From Erythrophleum ivorense (taxonomy: Eukaryota > Streptophyta > Magnoliopsida > Fabales > Fabaceae), in the NCBI GenBank assembly GCA_026724425.1, contig JAIUCV010000347.1:806001-870000 (forward strand): a DNA stretch of 64,000 nucleotides, read 5' to 3'. The notes beneath the pieces were generated by a model that did no database searches, was not told the DNA's origin, and saw only the letters and a program-made list of their open reading frames with translations. The position numbers and the translations under genes were made by a program. This document shows, one piece after another, positions 37,501 through 50,822 of the stretch. Position 1 is the first letter of the stretch. Each line of letters starts with the position of its first letter.

Positions 37501-38913
37501 CATCAGTGGGTAGTTTGACCTCTGGACTTTTTGGGATGTCAAACATCCTCTGTGATAGGTGTTATGGTCTGAAAATATATTTAACATGATGTAGACACGT
37601 TTGGCTTTCCAGAATGGCTAAGAATACATTATTTTGATTTTTCTAAAATTAGTTATGATTTTCCAAAGTTGTGACAAAAATGAGCCAAATTCTGGCCGAA
37701 AATATGTATATATATTTTAAGCTTCCCTTCAATTTCCATGAGTTGTAAGCCACATTTCATGATACAAATGAGTTGTATCTATGTAATTAAATATAAAAAT
37801 GTGTTGTATGAGCTCGCATGGTCTACATGACATCGAATGAAATTTTTATACATGACGCAATGCAATAAAATGTATTATTTTAATCCCTTTTTCTTACTCC
37901 TTCATGGGATTGATGATGTAAAGTATGGAAATGTTATGAAATAAGCTAGAAATATATAGTGTTAAATAATGGAGGAGGAGAGGAACCAAAGGTAGCAACC
38001 ATAGGAAGAGAAATTACCTAGTTTTCTTGATTTTTCTCACTTGAATCTTGCTTTCTCCAAGCTCCTCTTTTCAAATCCCAAATTTTCCTTTAATATCTCC
38101 CTTAAAATAGATTTGAAAACTTCATTTTAATCAAAAGAAACAAAGGAGAATGGAGGAGCGGAGGTTTGGATGGAAGAAAGCATAGAAAACTACCAAGAAT
38201 CCATACCTTTTTCTTATTTTTCTCCTCCTTTTCTTCCCCTAATTGTGAGCCTAAGAGAGTAGATCATATTCTGTATTTTGGGTAGAAATTTCATGCTTAA
38301 GAAGATGGGAGAAGAAAGGAGAAGTGTGTGGAGCTTCTAGAAACATACTTTTTCAAAAATTTCAATTTTATCCTTCTGTAATGGCAATTTCGTTTTAGCT
38401 CCTTTTTTAGAACCATCTTTTCCATTATAAATTTAGGTTTCCAATTTAATAACATACCTTTAGAATTACTCAATTTAGAGCTAAAACCTTACCAAATGAA
38501 TCGGTCAAAGTTTGGATCAACCGATGTTAGAAAACGTCCACCAAAGGGGATTTAATTGTTTCAGGGCTTCCCATGGTTTTTAGAGCCTCTGAGAACCCTG
38601 GACAACTCAAAACTTTCATTTAAAAAGCCCTTCTATATGTTTTTCTAAAAGTTGTACTTATTACGAAAATACCATTACGTTTCGTTAGTTTTTCGTAAGA
38701 AATTGTTTCTTCATTCTAGCTTCGTTTTTCTTTTCATCTGAGCTTGAGATTCTCATTTTTAAGAGACTAGAATGCTTCCCAAATTTTTTGGGACCTTAAC
38801 TACATCATCTCAGGGGACTTCCATTTGTATCCGGTGAATTTTAATCGTTGATGGAGAAATCGTACGTTACGTTTCTCACATTTTCTTTCATTTTCAGAAA
38901 ATCGGATGTTACA
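31528..38913 (-). mobile_element. Solo LTR E, family X, interrupted by LTR F
   Basis: Own sequence is 31528-34268 and 37967-38913. It starts TGTAACATCATATATTTCC and ends TCGGATGTTACA. The flanks CTTAC and ATCAC fit a CTCAC duplication with one change on each side, because other copies read AGCCTCACCC at this point. Tandem block (about 33170-33370) and stem-loop (about 33690-33855) are present. Confidence 0.85.
34269..37966 (+). mobile_element. Solo LTR F, family X (plus strand), innermost of the nest
   Basis: 3.70 kb, starting TGTAACATCCAGTCCC and ending ATATAGTGTTAAA, whose last bases are mutated. Flanks AAATG (34264-34268) and TAATG (37967-37971) are a 4/5 duplication. Joining its flanks restores normal LTR text (GGCAAAATG followed by GAGGAGGAGAGG). 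It contains stem-loop landmarks (about 35630-35805) and the tandem block (about 36115-36345). It is inverted relative to E, so E and F can base-pair over long stretches. Confidence 0.88.
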
Positions 38914-41770
38914 ATCACCCATTCACTTGTGGATTTTGGACTTGCCTTACCCATTTCTTTAGGAGGTTTTTGACCTTACTCTTGAGAGTCAACCTCACTT
39001 TTGGGAGACTCTTTACTTTGTCTCAACCAACTTTAAGGGTTCTTGGCTCATCCTCACCATGGTTAGAGGGTTTTTGGCTTCTCCACACTCAAGCAAACCA
39101 AGACAAGCACATAAAATATCATTTGCATACATAAAACATCATCATGGTACCATGGAATAAGAGCTCATACTAAAATACTTTTCATAGCTTAAAACATACT
39201 TACACACATTCAAAGATGATGTAAGTACACATTCATGCATGAGAGAAGGTGAAGAGAGTTACCTTGCTTACATTTACACACTTTTTTCCTTAAGTTTTGA
39301 ATCCTCTCCCTTGACCTCACACACCCAAGAAGGTGGAGATAATTTCTCTTGGCCTAAACATAATTCATAAGAGCTAATTAGGTTCATGGAGTTACTTCTA
39401 AGACCACACATCTTCCGTAAATACTAACTTGGTCTATTAACGCCTTTATGGTTCCAAGAATGCACCTAATGAAGCAACATCCATCAAATGAGTTCTAGGC
39501 TCTATTCTTTTCTTTTATATATGATTCTTGACTCCTTTTAAGCCTCTTAGAGTCATCACACAATTAAAACAAAGAGCCTAGCTACATGTTGCTTCTTTAG
39601 GTCTTATTATGGAACCTAAGACACCAATTCATTCTCTAGGCCTCCTAAATTTTTTCCAAGGTTTCTCCTCATTTTCATTCATCATATATGACTCAAAAAT
39701 GGGGTTGAAAAAATTTAAAACTCTCCTTAGGTGTCTCAACCATGTTAGGCTGAGCCTATGCCTCCTTTTGAGCTCCATGGAGTTTACTTTGTTTTCTACA
39801 TGGAAGATGCATATGAGGAGACTCCTAGGGATCTTAGGAACTCATTTAAACATTCATTTAGGCTTAGAAATAATTATATCAAATTAGATTTTCAAGGGAA
39901 CTCATGAAACCTTTGGTATGCCACCTTGAAAATCAATGATCTTTTCTTGAATTTCTTTGCATATTCTTACTCTCCTCCCTCAATTTCATAGAATTCACCC
40001 TTCGTTCTGTCCAAAATTCAAGCACTCTTATAGTTACATATATGGGGCAAAATAGGGAGAAGGATTGGAAAGGAGTAGCCACCATGGAATAGAGATTTTA
40101 CCTTGTTTTTTCTTATTTTCTCCCTTGAATCCTCCCTTCTTTGGCCTCCTCTCGTCAAATCCAAAATTTTCCCTTAATTTCTCCCTTAAAATAGATCCAT
40201 ATACTTCAATCTAATCATAAGAAATAAAGGAGAATGAAGGATAAGAGGTTTGGAAAGGAAAAAGCATGAAAAACTATCAAAATTCTATACCTTAAGCCTT
40301 TGATTTTTCCTCCTCCTTGTCTTCCTCTTGTGTGCCACTCTCCTAGGGTTTTTCCTCTAGTTTAGTGTAACGCCTGATACGTTGTACAATCATCGAAACG
40401 GGTCGGTTTGAAAAACAAGTCCCCTGAGATGAGTGATTCAAGGCCAAATAAAATTTGGATAAAATTTTAAATAATAGAAAATAAAGATTTGAGCTTTGAG
40501 TTGCCTAGAAACAAGGGTCAGAGTGATTCAAAAAATTTGTCGAAAGGCCAGTGGCATTTCTGTAAATAAGTGCAATTTTGGAAAAACACCTAGGAGGGCT
40601 TTTTAAATGAAAAATTTGAGTAGCCTAGGGTTCTCAAAGGCCTCAAAAATCATGGGAAGCCACAGGACCGGGAAAGCCCCTCCGGTGTACTCTTTCCAAC
40701 GTCGGTTGATTCAAACTTTGATCGGTTCGTTCGGAAAGGTTTTAGCTCCGATTTGAGTGATTCCAAAGGCATTTTATTAAACTGGGAACCTAAATTTTAT
40801 GATGGAAAAGACGGTTCTCAAAAAGGAGCTAAAACGAAGTCAAAACGAAATTGCCATTACAGAAGGGCAAAATTGAAATGTATGGTTTCTTGAATGTTTT
40901 AAAGAGTTCCACACTTTTCTCCCTTCTTTTCCTCTTTAATGAGCACAACCCATTCTGCCCAAAATACAGAAAATCTTTAGCTCTCTTAGGCACACCAAAG
41001 GGAGGAGAAAAAGAGGAAGAAAGCCAAGGAGAAACTAGGTAATTTCATGAAATTTCTTGCTCCATCTTCCTCCAATCTTGTTCTCCTCTCTTCCTCCTTT
41101 CTTTCTATAGATTTTTTGAATGATTTGGTTCTGTTCTTGACCCAGACCTAAGGGGAGAATTTCGAATTTGCTAAGGAGAAGAGAATGAAGGAGAAAGACA
41201 CTTGAAAGCTCACTTGAACCCTAGGTAATCTTTGCTTTTTATTGCATCTTCTCTTCCCCCTCCCTTTGTGTGTATTTCAGCCAAGAATAGAACCAAAGGA
41301 GGGGAGGATGTTCTGTCCAAATACAAGGAGGGAACAAGGGTTTTAGGCCATGGGGAGATGGAATATGGCAAGAAATTCTAAGAAAAACTAATAGAAAACA
41401 AGTTAGAAAAGTGTAGTGTTTTCTAGGGTTTTGCAAAATATGATTTTGTGTGAATGTTTCCTTGGCTATTTGAATGTTTCCTTGAGCTCCTAAGACCTTT
41501 AGAAATCCTCCCAAGTGGCTCTCCCATCAAGAAAAAATCACAAAGTCCATGAATCTCCATTATGGTGCATATTTTGGCTAAGCTAGGTTCATTAGGCTAA
41601 GGGATGTTTTAATTTGTTCTAGCCTTGATTTGGGACTTTATATGATATTAGAAGATGGGAAAAACCATTGGGAAAATTTAGAAGCCTTAGGTTGGGAGAT
41701 GAGGCAATGGCTTCCATAATGTAACCTTATGAAGCAACATGGACCTAGGTTTGTGAAAGTGAGTGTGTGA

Positions 41771-41797
41771 TGGCTTCAAGGACCTTAAATGAGGCCA
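41771..41797 (+). other. Inner hairpin of the conserved stem-loop with compensatory changes (LTR G)
   Basis: TGGCTTC (41771-41777), a 13-nt loop, GAGGCCA (41791-41797). Relative to TGACTCC/GGAGTCA, two pairs changed on both sides and one became a G-T wobble, with the loop length unchanged. In LTR C the same hairpin is TGACTCT (29692-29698), 13 nt, GGAGTCA (29712-29718). Confidence 0.6.
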
Positions 41798-42214
41798 AGA
41801 GGTCTAAATATGGCAAGAGAATGGAACCAAGAATGTTAATTATGGTAGTTGCTTCATTAGGTCCTTAATGGAACCATATTGTGATAGATAGAATAAAGTG
41901 TAGTCTTAAGAGTGAGTTGGATCTCATAACTTGTTCCAAGAGTATAATTTATGTTGTTTATTGTAAATAGGCCAAGGAAATCTAACCCCACCTCCTTGTG
42001 TTTGTGGAACCAAAAAGGAGAAGAAACAAGCAAAGTAAAGCTTAAATTTGCACCAAGGTAGCTCTCCACCTTTTCTTGTTATATTTTCTTGTTGCATATG
42101 GTGTCATTGTGTGCTTGTGTGTATGTTTATATATTTGAGACATGCCACTTGATGCTATGTTGCTATTTTGGTACCAATATGCTTTCTTGAATGTCTTTGA
42201 ATGGTGGAAATGGC

Positions 42215-42410
42215 TTATAAGGGTGAGGTAGTACTAAAAGTTCCTTAATGTGGGTAAGGAGATGCCAAAAGTCTCATAGCATGGGTGAGACAAGGTCAAA
42301 AGTCCCTTGGATGGGTGAGGCTAAGTCAAAAGTCCCAAGAACTAAGAGTGAGGCAATCCAAAAGTCCTAGAAATGGGGTGAGGCCAAACCAAAAGTCCCT
42401 AGAGCTCATT
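42215..42410 (+). repeat. Degenerate tandem array, period about 30 bp (LTR G)
   Basis: About six units of the type TGGGTGAGGCTAAGTCAAAA followed by GTCCC and a variable spacer, 29-33 bp each. It is shown here on the sense strand of the LTR. Confidence 0.8.
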
Positions 42411-45400
42411 CTTATGCTTGACATGAGTTTGTGACACAAAAATGTGAAAGATGAATGCTTCATAGATTGATTGATTGCATACTTGTACCTTTGACATGTT
42501 TTATGCCTTGAAAGTGTGCTTGAATAGGTATATCAGCTATTGAGATTCAATGGATCTCACCCCGTCCTTTCTCTCATCTCATATGATCTAGGTGAAGTTC
42601 AAGATCCAAAGGATGGAAGCTAAGGAGCTTAAATCTCCATCTCTTAGCAAATTTTTCCATTTTTGATGCACTATGATGTCTAGAATGTCAAAGTAGATAT
42701 GTAAATGTTATTTTTGAGCCATGAAATTTTGAACAAGTGTAAAATTATGTAAAGTTAGTGTATGTATCAAGAATAGAGTTTAATGAATAGAAATGTGTAT
42801 TTTGACCACTTGGGAGCCCACTTGTGTATGTATGTTTATGGAAGTGGCATGGTGAATTTGAGTTGCATGAGGGTTCAAACCTTATGAGGGACTTATTTAT
42901 GCTATATTTATTCTTTCTAAGTTGCTCAAATGTGTGTGGAACAACAGATGACTCATTTGAACTAAACTTGCCTCCTGTTGGGATCAAAATTGCCATATTC
43001 TTGAGCTATGGCAAAGTCTGACCAAATGACCTCTTCTTGACTTGAAAATTTGCATGCGACTAGATCTTGCCTAGAGATTTTTGGGAAGCCAAATATCAGG
43101 TCATTTGGAGGTCTGTGGAATTTTCTATGATGTTTCAAATTTGGCATCAGAATTTCGAATTTGCACCAGTACTGTTCATTTGGTCAGTTGTGAAATTGTG
43201 TCATCTGAGGGGCAAACATGGTCCAATGGCTACGAAATTTTATAAGAAAAAACTAGGCATTCACCGTGACTTGTAACAACTAGAATCATCTCATTTGGAG
43301 GTCTGAGCTAAGAGATATGAATTTTTGAATTTCTAGAACAACAAGAGTAGCATAACACGACCTGAGTCACTTTTCCATTGAATTTCAGTGGCTAAATGTG
43401 CTTGCTCTGGTCTGAGTCTATTTTTACCATAAATTTAACATTCATAGATTTCCAAATTGGTATCATTTGCATGGATTGGATGGTTTTGAAATTAATTAGA
43501 CATTTTCGAAGTTTATAGCAGACACTTGCATCAGTACCAGTAGCTGTCCAAACCTTTCCCCTTTCGCGTGTCAAACGCTTCCTGTATTATGTCTCATGGC
43601 CTGGGCATATTTTTTTCATAAATTCTATAATGACTAAGAATTCATGATTTCAAATTTTCTAGAATTAGTTATGAATTCTGAAACTTCATATCAGTAAACT
43701 GAACCAGTGGCCTGGACAACAGCGACCTCAATGGCTTTTCAGATGTCAAATGTTCACCCCTTAATGATTCATGAGCTGAAATTATTTTAACCATGGGGTA
43801 GACATCCAGAGATTTTTGGAATGGTAAAGTTTTTTGGGTTTTGATTTTTGTGGATTTAGTTATGAATTTCCGAAGTTGTGACTAAAAAATTGAGAATTTG
43901 GCCGAAAATAATAGTGAGTTTGATGCTCCCCTTTGAATTCCACGAGTTGTGGGCCAACTTTGGTGATACAAATGAGTTGTATGTATGTAATTAAATATGA
44001 GAATGTGATGTGTGAGATCATATGATCCGTGTGACACCGAATGAAATTTTTATACGTGACATAACACGAAATAAGGCATTATTTTAATGCCATTTTCCAT
44101 TTCCTTTTGTGCAATTCATCATGGGAAACTTAGAAATGATAGAAAGCAAGCTAAAATTATATGGTGTTACATTTAGGGCAGAAACATATGAAACTAAATG
44201 AGTGGGAGAGTGGGGCGCCCTATATATATAGGTGGAGGAAGGATGACTTTTTCAAAAAATTTTATTTTGCCCTTTGTTCTTGGAATTTTCGTTTCTAATT
44301 CATTTTAGCTCTTTTATGAGAACCATCTTTTCCATCATAAAATTTAGGTCATCTAATTTATAAAATGCCTTTGGTTTCATCCAAATTAGATTTAAAACCT
44401 TCCTGAATAAACTAGTCAAAGTTTGGGTCAACTGACATTGAAAAACATTCACCAGATGGGCTTTAGCTGTTCCGGGGCTTTCTTTGGTTTTCAGGGCCTC
44501 TAAGAATCCTAGAGAACTCAAAAAATTTATTTAAAAAAGCCCTCCTGTGTGAATTCCAAAATTTACTCAGAATGACAAAAATGCCCTTATGTTTCATCAA
44601 CTTTTCGTCACAATTTGTTTCTTCATTCTAGCTTCATTTTTCTTTCTATTTGAGCTTGAGATTCTCATTTTTAGGAGTCTAGAATGATTCTCAAATTTTT
44701 TGGGACCTTAACTAATTCATTTTGGAGGACTTTCTTTTGTATCTGGTGAATTTTGTTTGTTTATGGAGAAACTATATGTTACGTTTCTCACGTTTTCTCT
44801 CATTTTTGAAAAACCGGATATTACATCTAGGCTAAGCCAATCAAGTTCTCCACCATTAGATGTGTGAGGCCGAGAAGATGAAGGTGTAACCAAGGAAATA
44901 AGTGTTGTGTTCTTTCTTCAAGATAGCTTTCTAACCTTTCTCTCATGCATTGATTGGATGCTTGCTTGTCATTGTGTGTTTGTGCGTATGTTTGAATTAT
45001 GAGAAATATTTCTAGCCATTATTGACATGTAGGGTACCATTATATTTCTTGAAATGATTTTATATATGCAATATGGCTTGAATAGGTATGGTTATACTAA
45101 AAGTCCTTTAACTTGAGTGAGAATGAGCTAAAAGTCCTTAGTAATGGGTGAGACAAAGCCAAAAGTTTTAAAAAGAGTAAGACTAAGTCAAAAGTCCCTT
45201 GAAAATAGGTGAGACAAATCCAAAAGTCCCCAAGAAAATGGGTGAGGCTAGATTAGTGCCCTTGAGAGCCTATACATGACATGTATGAGTTCCTATAACA
45301 AGAAAAATGCTTTATATATGTTCACTAATAGTTTAAATGTCCATGCATGCATTCTTTGGTATGTATATGCATCCATTATGTATGTTTGAAAGGATAAAGA

Positions 45401-47977
45401 GCTATTGGGATTCTTTGAATCTCACTCTTTCCCATTTTTCATCAACTATGTCTAAGTGAAGCTCAAGGAAGCAAAAGTGGGAGCCAAGGAGTATGATTAG
45501 TTATACTTTGACAATAGCATAGCTTTAAATGTAATTTGATGTCAAAGTTTGTGAAGACATTATGTATATGAGATGTAACCACTTGAACAAGTTTAAGTGT
45601 ATGTAATTATGATATGTATATCAATCTTGAAGCTAAATGAATGCCTATGTTGGAGATTGACATCCTAGCACTCTTATGTTCATGTGCATGAATGATTAAG
45701 CTTCATGATGATTTAAACCATTTGGTATGCTTCCCTAGGCTATAATTGTGCTTTTGGACATGCCTAAGTGGCTATGGAATTACAAGAAGGTCATTTGATG
45801 CATGTTGAACCCATTATGGACTTCAATTTTGACCAATTCTTGAGCTGAACCAAAGTCTGACCAAATGAATAAGTTTTTATATAAAATTTGTCCATCGAGT
45901 AGATCTCATCTAGAACTTTTCAAGAGTCAAAGAGCACCTAATTTGGAGCTCTAGATAATTTATTATGATTTTCTAAAATTGGCCAAATTATGCAGAATTG
46001 GTATGTGCACTGTTCATATGGTTAGTTTGCTTCTCTATGTCACTTATGGGTCAAATAAAGTCCAATGCTCATGAAATTTTACAATCATAAATTAGACATC
46101 ATAAGCTTTCCATAGCCACTAAGAGCACCTCATTTGGAGCTTTGTAGAGAGAGAACCAAATTTTTAAAATTTATGGTCAATATTAAGATGTAGCAGACAC
46201 CTCTAGTATTGTTCCATGAGTTTTCATGGTTCCAATGGTGTTTTCATGTTTTGGAACTATTTTTACTCATTAGATCTTTCCAGAAAGCTATCATATGCAT
46301 GATTTGAATTTTTCTAGAATTAGTTATGAATTTCTAAAATTCATATTAGAAATTTGTGACAGCAAACCTGAGAGCAAATTCTTGTTTTGTTGATGCATGG
46401 TTCCAAACTCAAGATGTATGAGATAAAATGTGATGTTTCTGACTTATATGAATATATTATGAATGAAAAATGATATTGATGAGCTCAAGTGGCCTATGAA
46501 GTATAAAATGAATTAATTGGGCTTTTCATTACGCAAATTTTCGTAATTAAATGTTCTAATACCATGAGAATGTCTAAGAATAAGCGTATGGAATGTAGAG
46601 TAAAGACTAATGAGCTAAGGTATTACATATTTCATGTTTGAGGCATACATAGCAAATTCAACATCATACTTGCATTTTCTTTAAGTTCTATAATTTGCCC
46701 CAAACTTTGAAAATTCATAACTAATTTTAGAAAATTCCAAATCATGCAAATTTTGGGTTTAAGTGCTCTCGGTGGCTATGAAAAGTTTATAATGCCAACT
46801 TTATACCTGTAAAATTTTATGAGCATTAGACCTTATTTGCCCCCTCAAAAACTCAAAAAAATTAGACTGACCAAATGAACAGTACCACTGACAATTTTTA
46901 CATAAATTGGGCAACTTTGAAAAATCATATTAAATTCTCTAAAACTCCAAAAATTTGGTTCTTTAGCTTTGTGAAAAGCTCTAGATGAGATTTAAATGCT
47001 TGCTAAATTTCATGCCAAAACTCATCTATTTAGTTTGATTTTGGTTTAGGGCAAGATTATGGCTCAAAATGGTCTAATTATATTATCAAGTGGTTCAAAA
47101 TGGCTTCCCACATGAACCATGACCATTTGAGCACGTCTAAGCTCAAGCATAGCATATAGAAGCATCATAACAGGCTCATATCACCATGGAACTCAAAACT
47201 ATCATTCCACTTGTTCATATTCACAAGCATATCAAGGCTTAAAGTTGTCAAAACTTACATTCTCATACATTTGGCTCCATATCCATTACATATAATATAT
47301 TCATATAATTTTACATATGATCAAAGGTTTACATCTCATAAATATCATATACATACATACTTTGACATTAAATTACATCAAAAGCTATCCTATTGTTAGT
47401 GGTTAGACATGAAGTGGGGAAGAGTAAGATTCAAAGAATCCTAATAGCTCACTCACCCTTTCAAGCATACAAATGGCATATTTTCATGTCAAAAAATGCA
47501 AGCATACTACAAATGCTTCTAGGAGACATACATAATCACATTTTCAAGTCACATAATGCCATTTCAATTCAAAGATGAACTTTAGAGAATTTTGGTCTAA
47601 CCTCACCCAATTCTTTGGGACTTTAGGATTAGCCTCACCCATTTTTAGGAACTTTTGACTCAGCATCACTCACTTTTGAGACTTCTGGCTTTGTCTCACC
47701 TATTCTTAGGGACTTTTGGCTTCTCCTCACCTACTTTAAGGGACTTTTGGCACAACCTCACCCATTAAGAGCCATATACGTTCAAATTGTCATTTAAGAA
47801 ACATAATGGTACCAAAGCATTAAACTAATAGCTATAAGCATATCTCACGATTTAAACATACATATAAGCATCCAATGACAATCAAACAACCAAGCAATGC
47901 ATACAAAAAAGGATGGAGAGCTACCTTGAGTCAAGAAGCATAAACTTTTTCTTTGAACTTTACTTCCCCTTATTGGC

Positions 47978-47996
47978 CTCACACACACACACACAC
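47978..47996. repeat. (AC)n microsatellite
   Basis: About nine AC dinucleotides in LTR L2. Confidence 0.95.
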
Positions 47997-50080
47997 CTAG
48001 GAGGAGCTTGATTTGCTTGGCCTGTATATCAAATAAGATACAAACACATTATTGGAACCAATTCTATCCTCACATAAACTCTACACAAGCCTATTCTAGC
48101 TTATGGCATGGTTATGGTTCCATATAAGGGCATAATGAAGCAACTCATATAATTCATGATCTTGACTCCAATTTCTCGCTCAATCTAAGTCTCATGACTC
48201 CATTTAAATTTATTAGAGTTATCATAAACTAAATCCAAGTTGCCAAACACCAAATTGCTTCTTTATACCTAAAAGAAACCTAAATTAAAGGTATTTTATG
48301 AACCTAAACTCTAATTCATAAAATATCTTTAATTTCACCCAAATTGGATTTAAAACCTTATCAAACTATTCAATCAAAGTTTTAGTCAACTGACACTCTA
48401 AAATGCATACCGGATGGGTTTTGGCCATTCTAGAGGTTATTATGATTTTTAGGGTCTCTAAGAACCCCATAAAACTCAATTTTTTCATTTAAAGATCCCT
48501 CCTTTTGATTTTCAAAAAGTTACCAAAATTTACAAAAATACCACTTACTTTCCATTTAATTTTATTTAGCCATTCTAGCTCTAATTTTTAGGCATCCTTA
48601 GCTTTTTATTCTCATTTTCATATGTTTAAATTATTACACTAATTTTATTTGGCCTCTAATCATTGACATATGGGGACTTCCCTTTGTAACTCATTAGTGT
48701 CAAGTTATTTTAAAAAACTAGGTGTTACACTTTTCGTTTAGCCTTATCCTTTTTTAGGGACTTTTAACTTAGCCTTACTCATAATTGAGACTTTTGGCTT
48801 AGTCTCACGCATATTTAGGGGCTTTGGTTTCACCTCACCTATTTAAGAGCCAAATGCAATCAAATGTCACACAATTGTATATAATCATCAAACAATCAAT
48901 ATTACACATAATTTGCATACAATATATACAAATAATCTAAGACACTCAAGCAACTAAGCATACATATACAAGAATGAAAGAAAAGCTACCTTGATCCAAG
49001 AATTCTTATTAGTTTTCCTTCGTTTCTTTCCCTTCTTCCAATTTTTACACCCACACTTGAATGAAACCTCACTTGCTTGGCCTAGACATAAACACTTGAA
49101 ACATAAAATTAACAATGGAACCATGCTTGTACTCATTTAAGCTTTACAAGTACAAGTTAGGGTTTTAAGGGTACATATAGTATATTTGAATACCTAATGA
49201 AGCAACTTCCATAATTTAACTTCTTAGCTCCAAAACCTCACTCAATATGAGTTATATGATTCTATTATAACTCATTAGAGCCATCATAAACTTGATTTAA
49301 GGAGCCTAACACTAAGTTGCTTCTTTAGGCATAATTGAACCCAAAATTTTTGCCTTTCAAAATAAAACTTCTAAATTCAAACCAATGGTTCCTTTAATAT
49401 TTATAATTCATAGTCAAACCATTTATAACCTTGGAATCATTTAAAATGCCTCTTAGATATCAAAACTCCCTCATGGTCAAACCTATGCATTCCATGTAGG
49501 CTAAGGAAGTTTTGCTAGTCTTTTTAGGGAATTTAATGCACATGGAAGTTCTTTGGCCTCTTCTTTGTTTAATTATGATCTTACATGGCTTAAAATACCT
49601 TCTTAACATTCTAAACTTCCTAAGGTTCAATCAAAACTCTAACTTCCATATATTGTAACTTATGACTTCTTAGCTGTTTCTTTTAATTCCTCTTAATCTC
49701 CATGCTCCTAAACCTCTAAAACTACCATGTTTAGGTTAAAACTAGTCTTCCCTTAGAACCTTCCTGTGTTGGCTGGACATGAGAAGGCATGGGAGAATAA
49801 GGAAGGGCAAGTTTCATGCATGGAAACATACCTTGTTTCAATCCTTGTCAAATGGAGATTCTTATGGTGAATTTAGTTGCTTCAAACTCTCTACTTTCTT
49901 CAAGAATTTAGTCACGAAAGTGCTTCTTTCAAAAAGCTAAAACCACCTAAAGAAAGAGCTAAAAAAAGAGAAGAGAGTTTCTAACTAGATTAAGGTAAAA
50001 AAATAGATATTTGATTACCTTTCTTGGTTTTTCTTTCTCCCTTTCTCCTTCCTTCTTGTGTGTCTTCTTGGGCAAGTTCA

Positions 50081-50420
50081 AAACTACTTTAGGTTGGTTA
50101 TGAGGTTGGTGGGACGTGGCCGGCCTCATATAAAGAGAAAAGAAACATTTTATAACATTTTACAAAATTTTCGTTATACCCTTCCACTTCCATTTCTCTG
50201 TTTGATATCATTTTAATTCTTTTTCTTAGAACCATATTTTCTATCACAAAACTGCTTTAGAGGTAGGTTATGAGGCTGGTGGGACATGGTTGGCCTCATA
50301 TAAAGAGAAAAGAAACATTTTATAACATTTTACAAAATTTTCATTATACCCCTCCACTTCCATTTCTTCGTTTGAGCTCATTTTAATTCTTTTCTTAGAA
50401 CCATATTTTCCATCACAAAA
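50081..50420. repeat. Tandem duplication of about 170 bp spanning the LTR promoter
   Basis: Copy 1 begins AAACTACTTTAGG at 50081 and copy 2 AAACTGCTTTAGAGG at 50248, continuing to about 50420. The copies differ at only a handful of sites and both contain the TATA-bearing stretch CCTCATATAAAGAG. Found in LTR L0 only. Confidence 0.9.
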
Positions 50421-50807
50421 TTCAAGTCCTATAGTTTATTGCAAATATTTTATTTCAAAGTTATGGAATTCAAAACAATTCAAAATGATCCAGTTGAAGT
50501 TTAGGTTAACTAACAATTAAATCGCACATTAGAAGGCTTTTAACTATTTTGATAGTTCATATAGTTTTCTGAGCCTCTGAAAACCTTAATGAGCTTAATT
50601 TTACCATTTAAAACTCCCACCTTTAAGTTTTCAAAGATTTTCCTGAAATTATGATTTTGCCACTGGGTTTTAGTTCATTTTATTTAGTCATTTTAACTCT
50701 AGTTCTAGCTCATTCTTAGTTTTTTAATCACATTTTTAGATGCTTTAATTACCATCTTACCCTTCATTGGCCTTAATTTGTTTTGCTTTAGGGTCTTCTT
50801 TTATCAC

Positions 50808-50822
50808 TATATATATATATAT
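50808..50822. repeat. (AT)n microsatellite
   Basis: Seven AT dinucleotides near the U3 end of LTR L0. Confidence 0.95.

Larger units (their letters stand above)
40376..44171 (+). mobile_element. Solo LTR G, family X (plus strand)
   Basis: 3.80 kb, starting TGTAACGCCTGATACG and ending ATATGGTGTTACA. A perfect target-site duplication TTTAG flanks it (40371-40375, 44172-44176). The 30-bp array is clearest here (42215-42410). The inner hairpin has compensatory changes (41771-41797). It is inserted in D in the opposite orientation. Confidence 0.92.
29893..44825 (-). mobile_element. Solo LTR D, family X, interrupted by LTRs E and G
   Basis: Own sequence is 29893-31527, 38914-40375 and 44172-44825, about 3.75 kb. 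It starts TGTAACACTATAAC and ends CCGGATATTACA. A perfect target-site duplication TCTAG flanks it (29888-29892, 44826-44830). Its tandem block (38925-39110), stem-loop (about 39450-39620) and TATA box (about 44221) appear once each and in family order, which confirms that the three pieces form one LTR. Confidence 0.9.
28285..46627 (+). mobile_element. Solo LTR C, family X (plus strand), host of nested LTR D
   Basis: Own sequence is 28285-29892 and 44831-46627, about 3.4 kb. It starts TGTAACACCTGATTCC and ends AAGGTATTACA. A perfect target-site duplication TATTT flanks it (28280-28284, 46628-46632). It contains a TATA-like stretch near 28830, the stem-loop (inner stem 29692-29718) and the tandem block (about 45085-45260). 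It is more diverged than the other copies. Confidence 0.88.
28071..48729 (-). mobile_element. Solo LTR L2, family X, internally deleted and split by nested LTRs
   Basis: Own sequence is 28071-28284 and 46633-48729, about 2.3 kb. It starts TTAACACCATATC and ends AGGTGTTACA. A perfect target-site duplication CTTTT flanks it (28066-28070, 48730-48734). It is shorter than other copies because sequence jumps near 48285 from just after the stem-loop to a U3 stretch, deleting roughly 1.3 kb including the TATA region. LTR C is inserted near its left end. Confidence 0.8.

Noticed and set aside
42215..42410. Tandem array as a CRISPR-like array
   Set aside because: The units themselves are degenerate, no unique spacers alternate with exact repeats, and the setting is a plant retrotransposon LTR.
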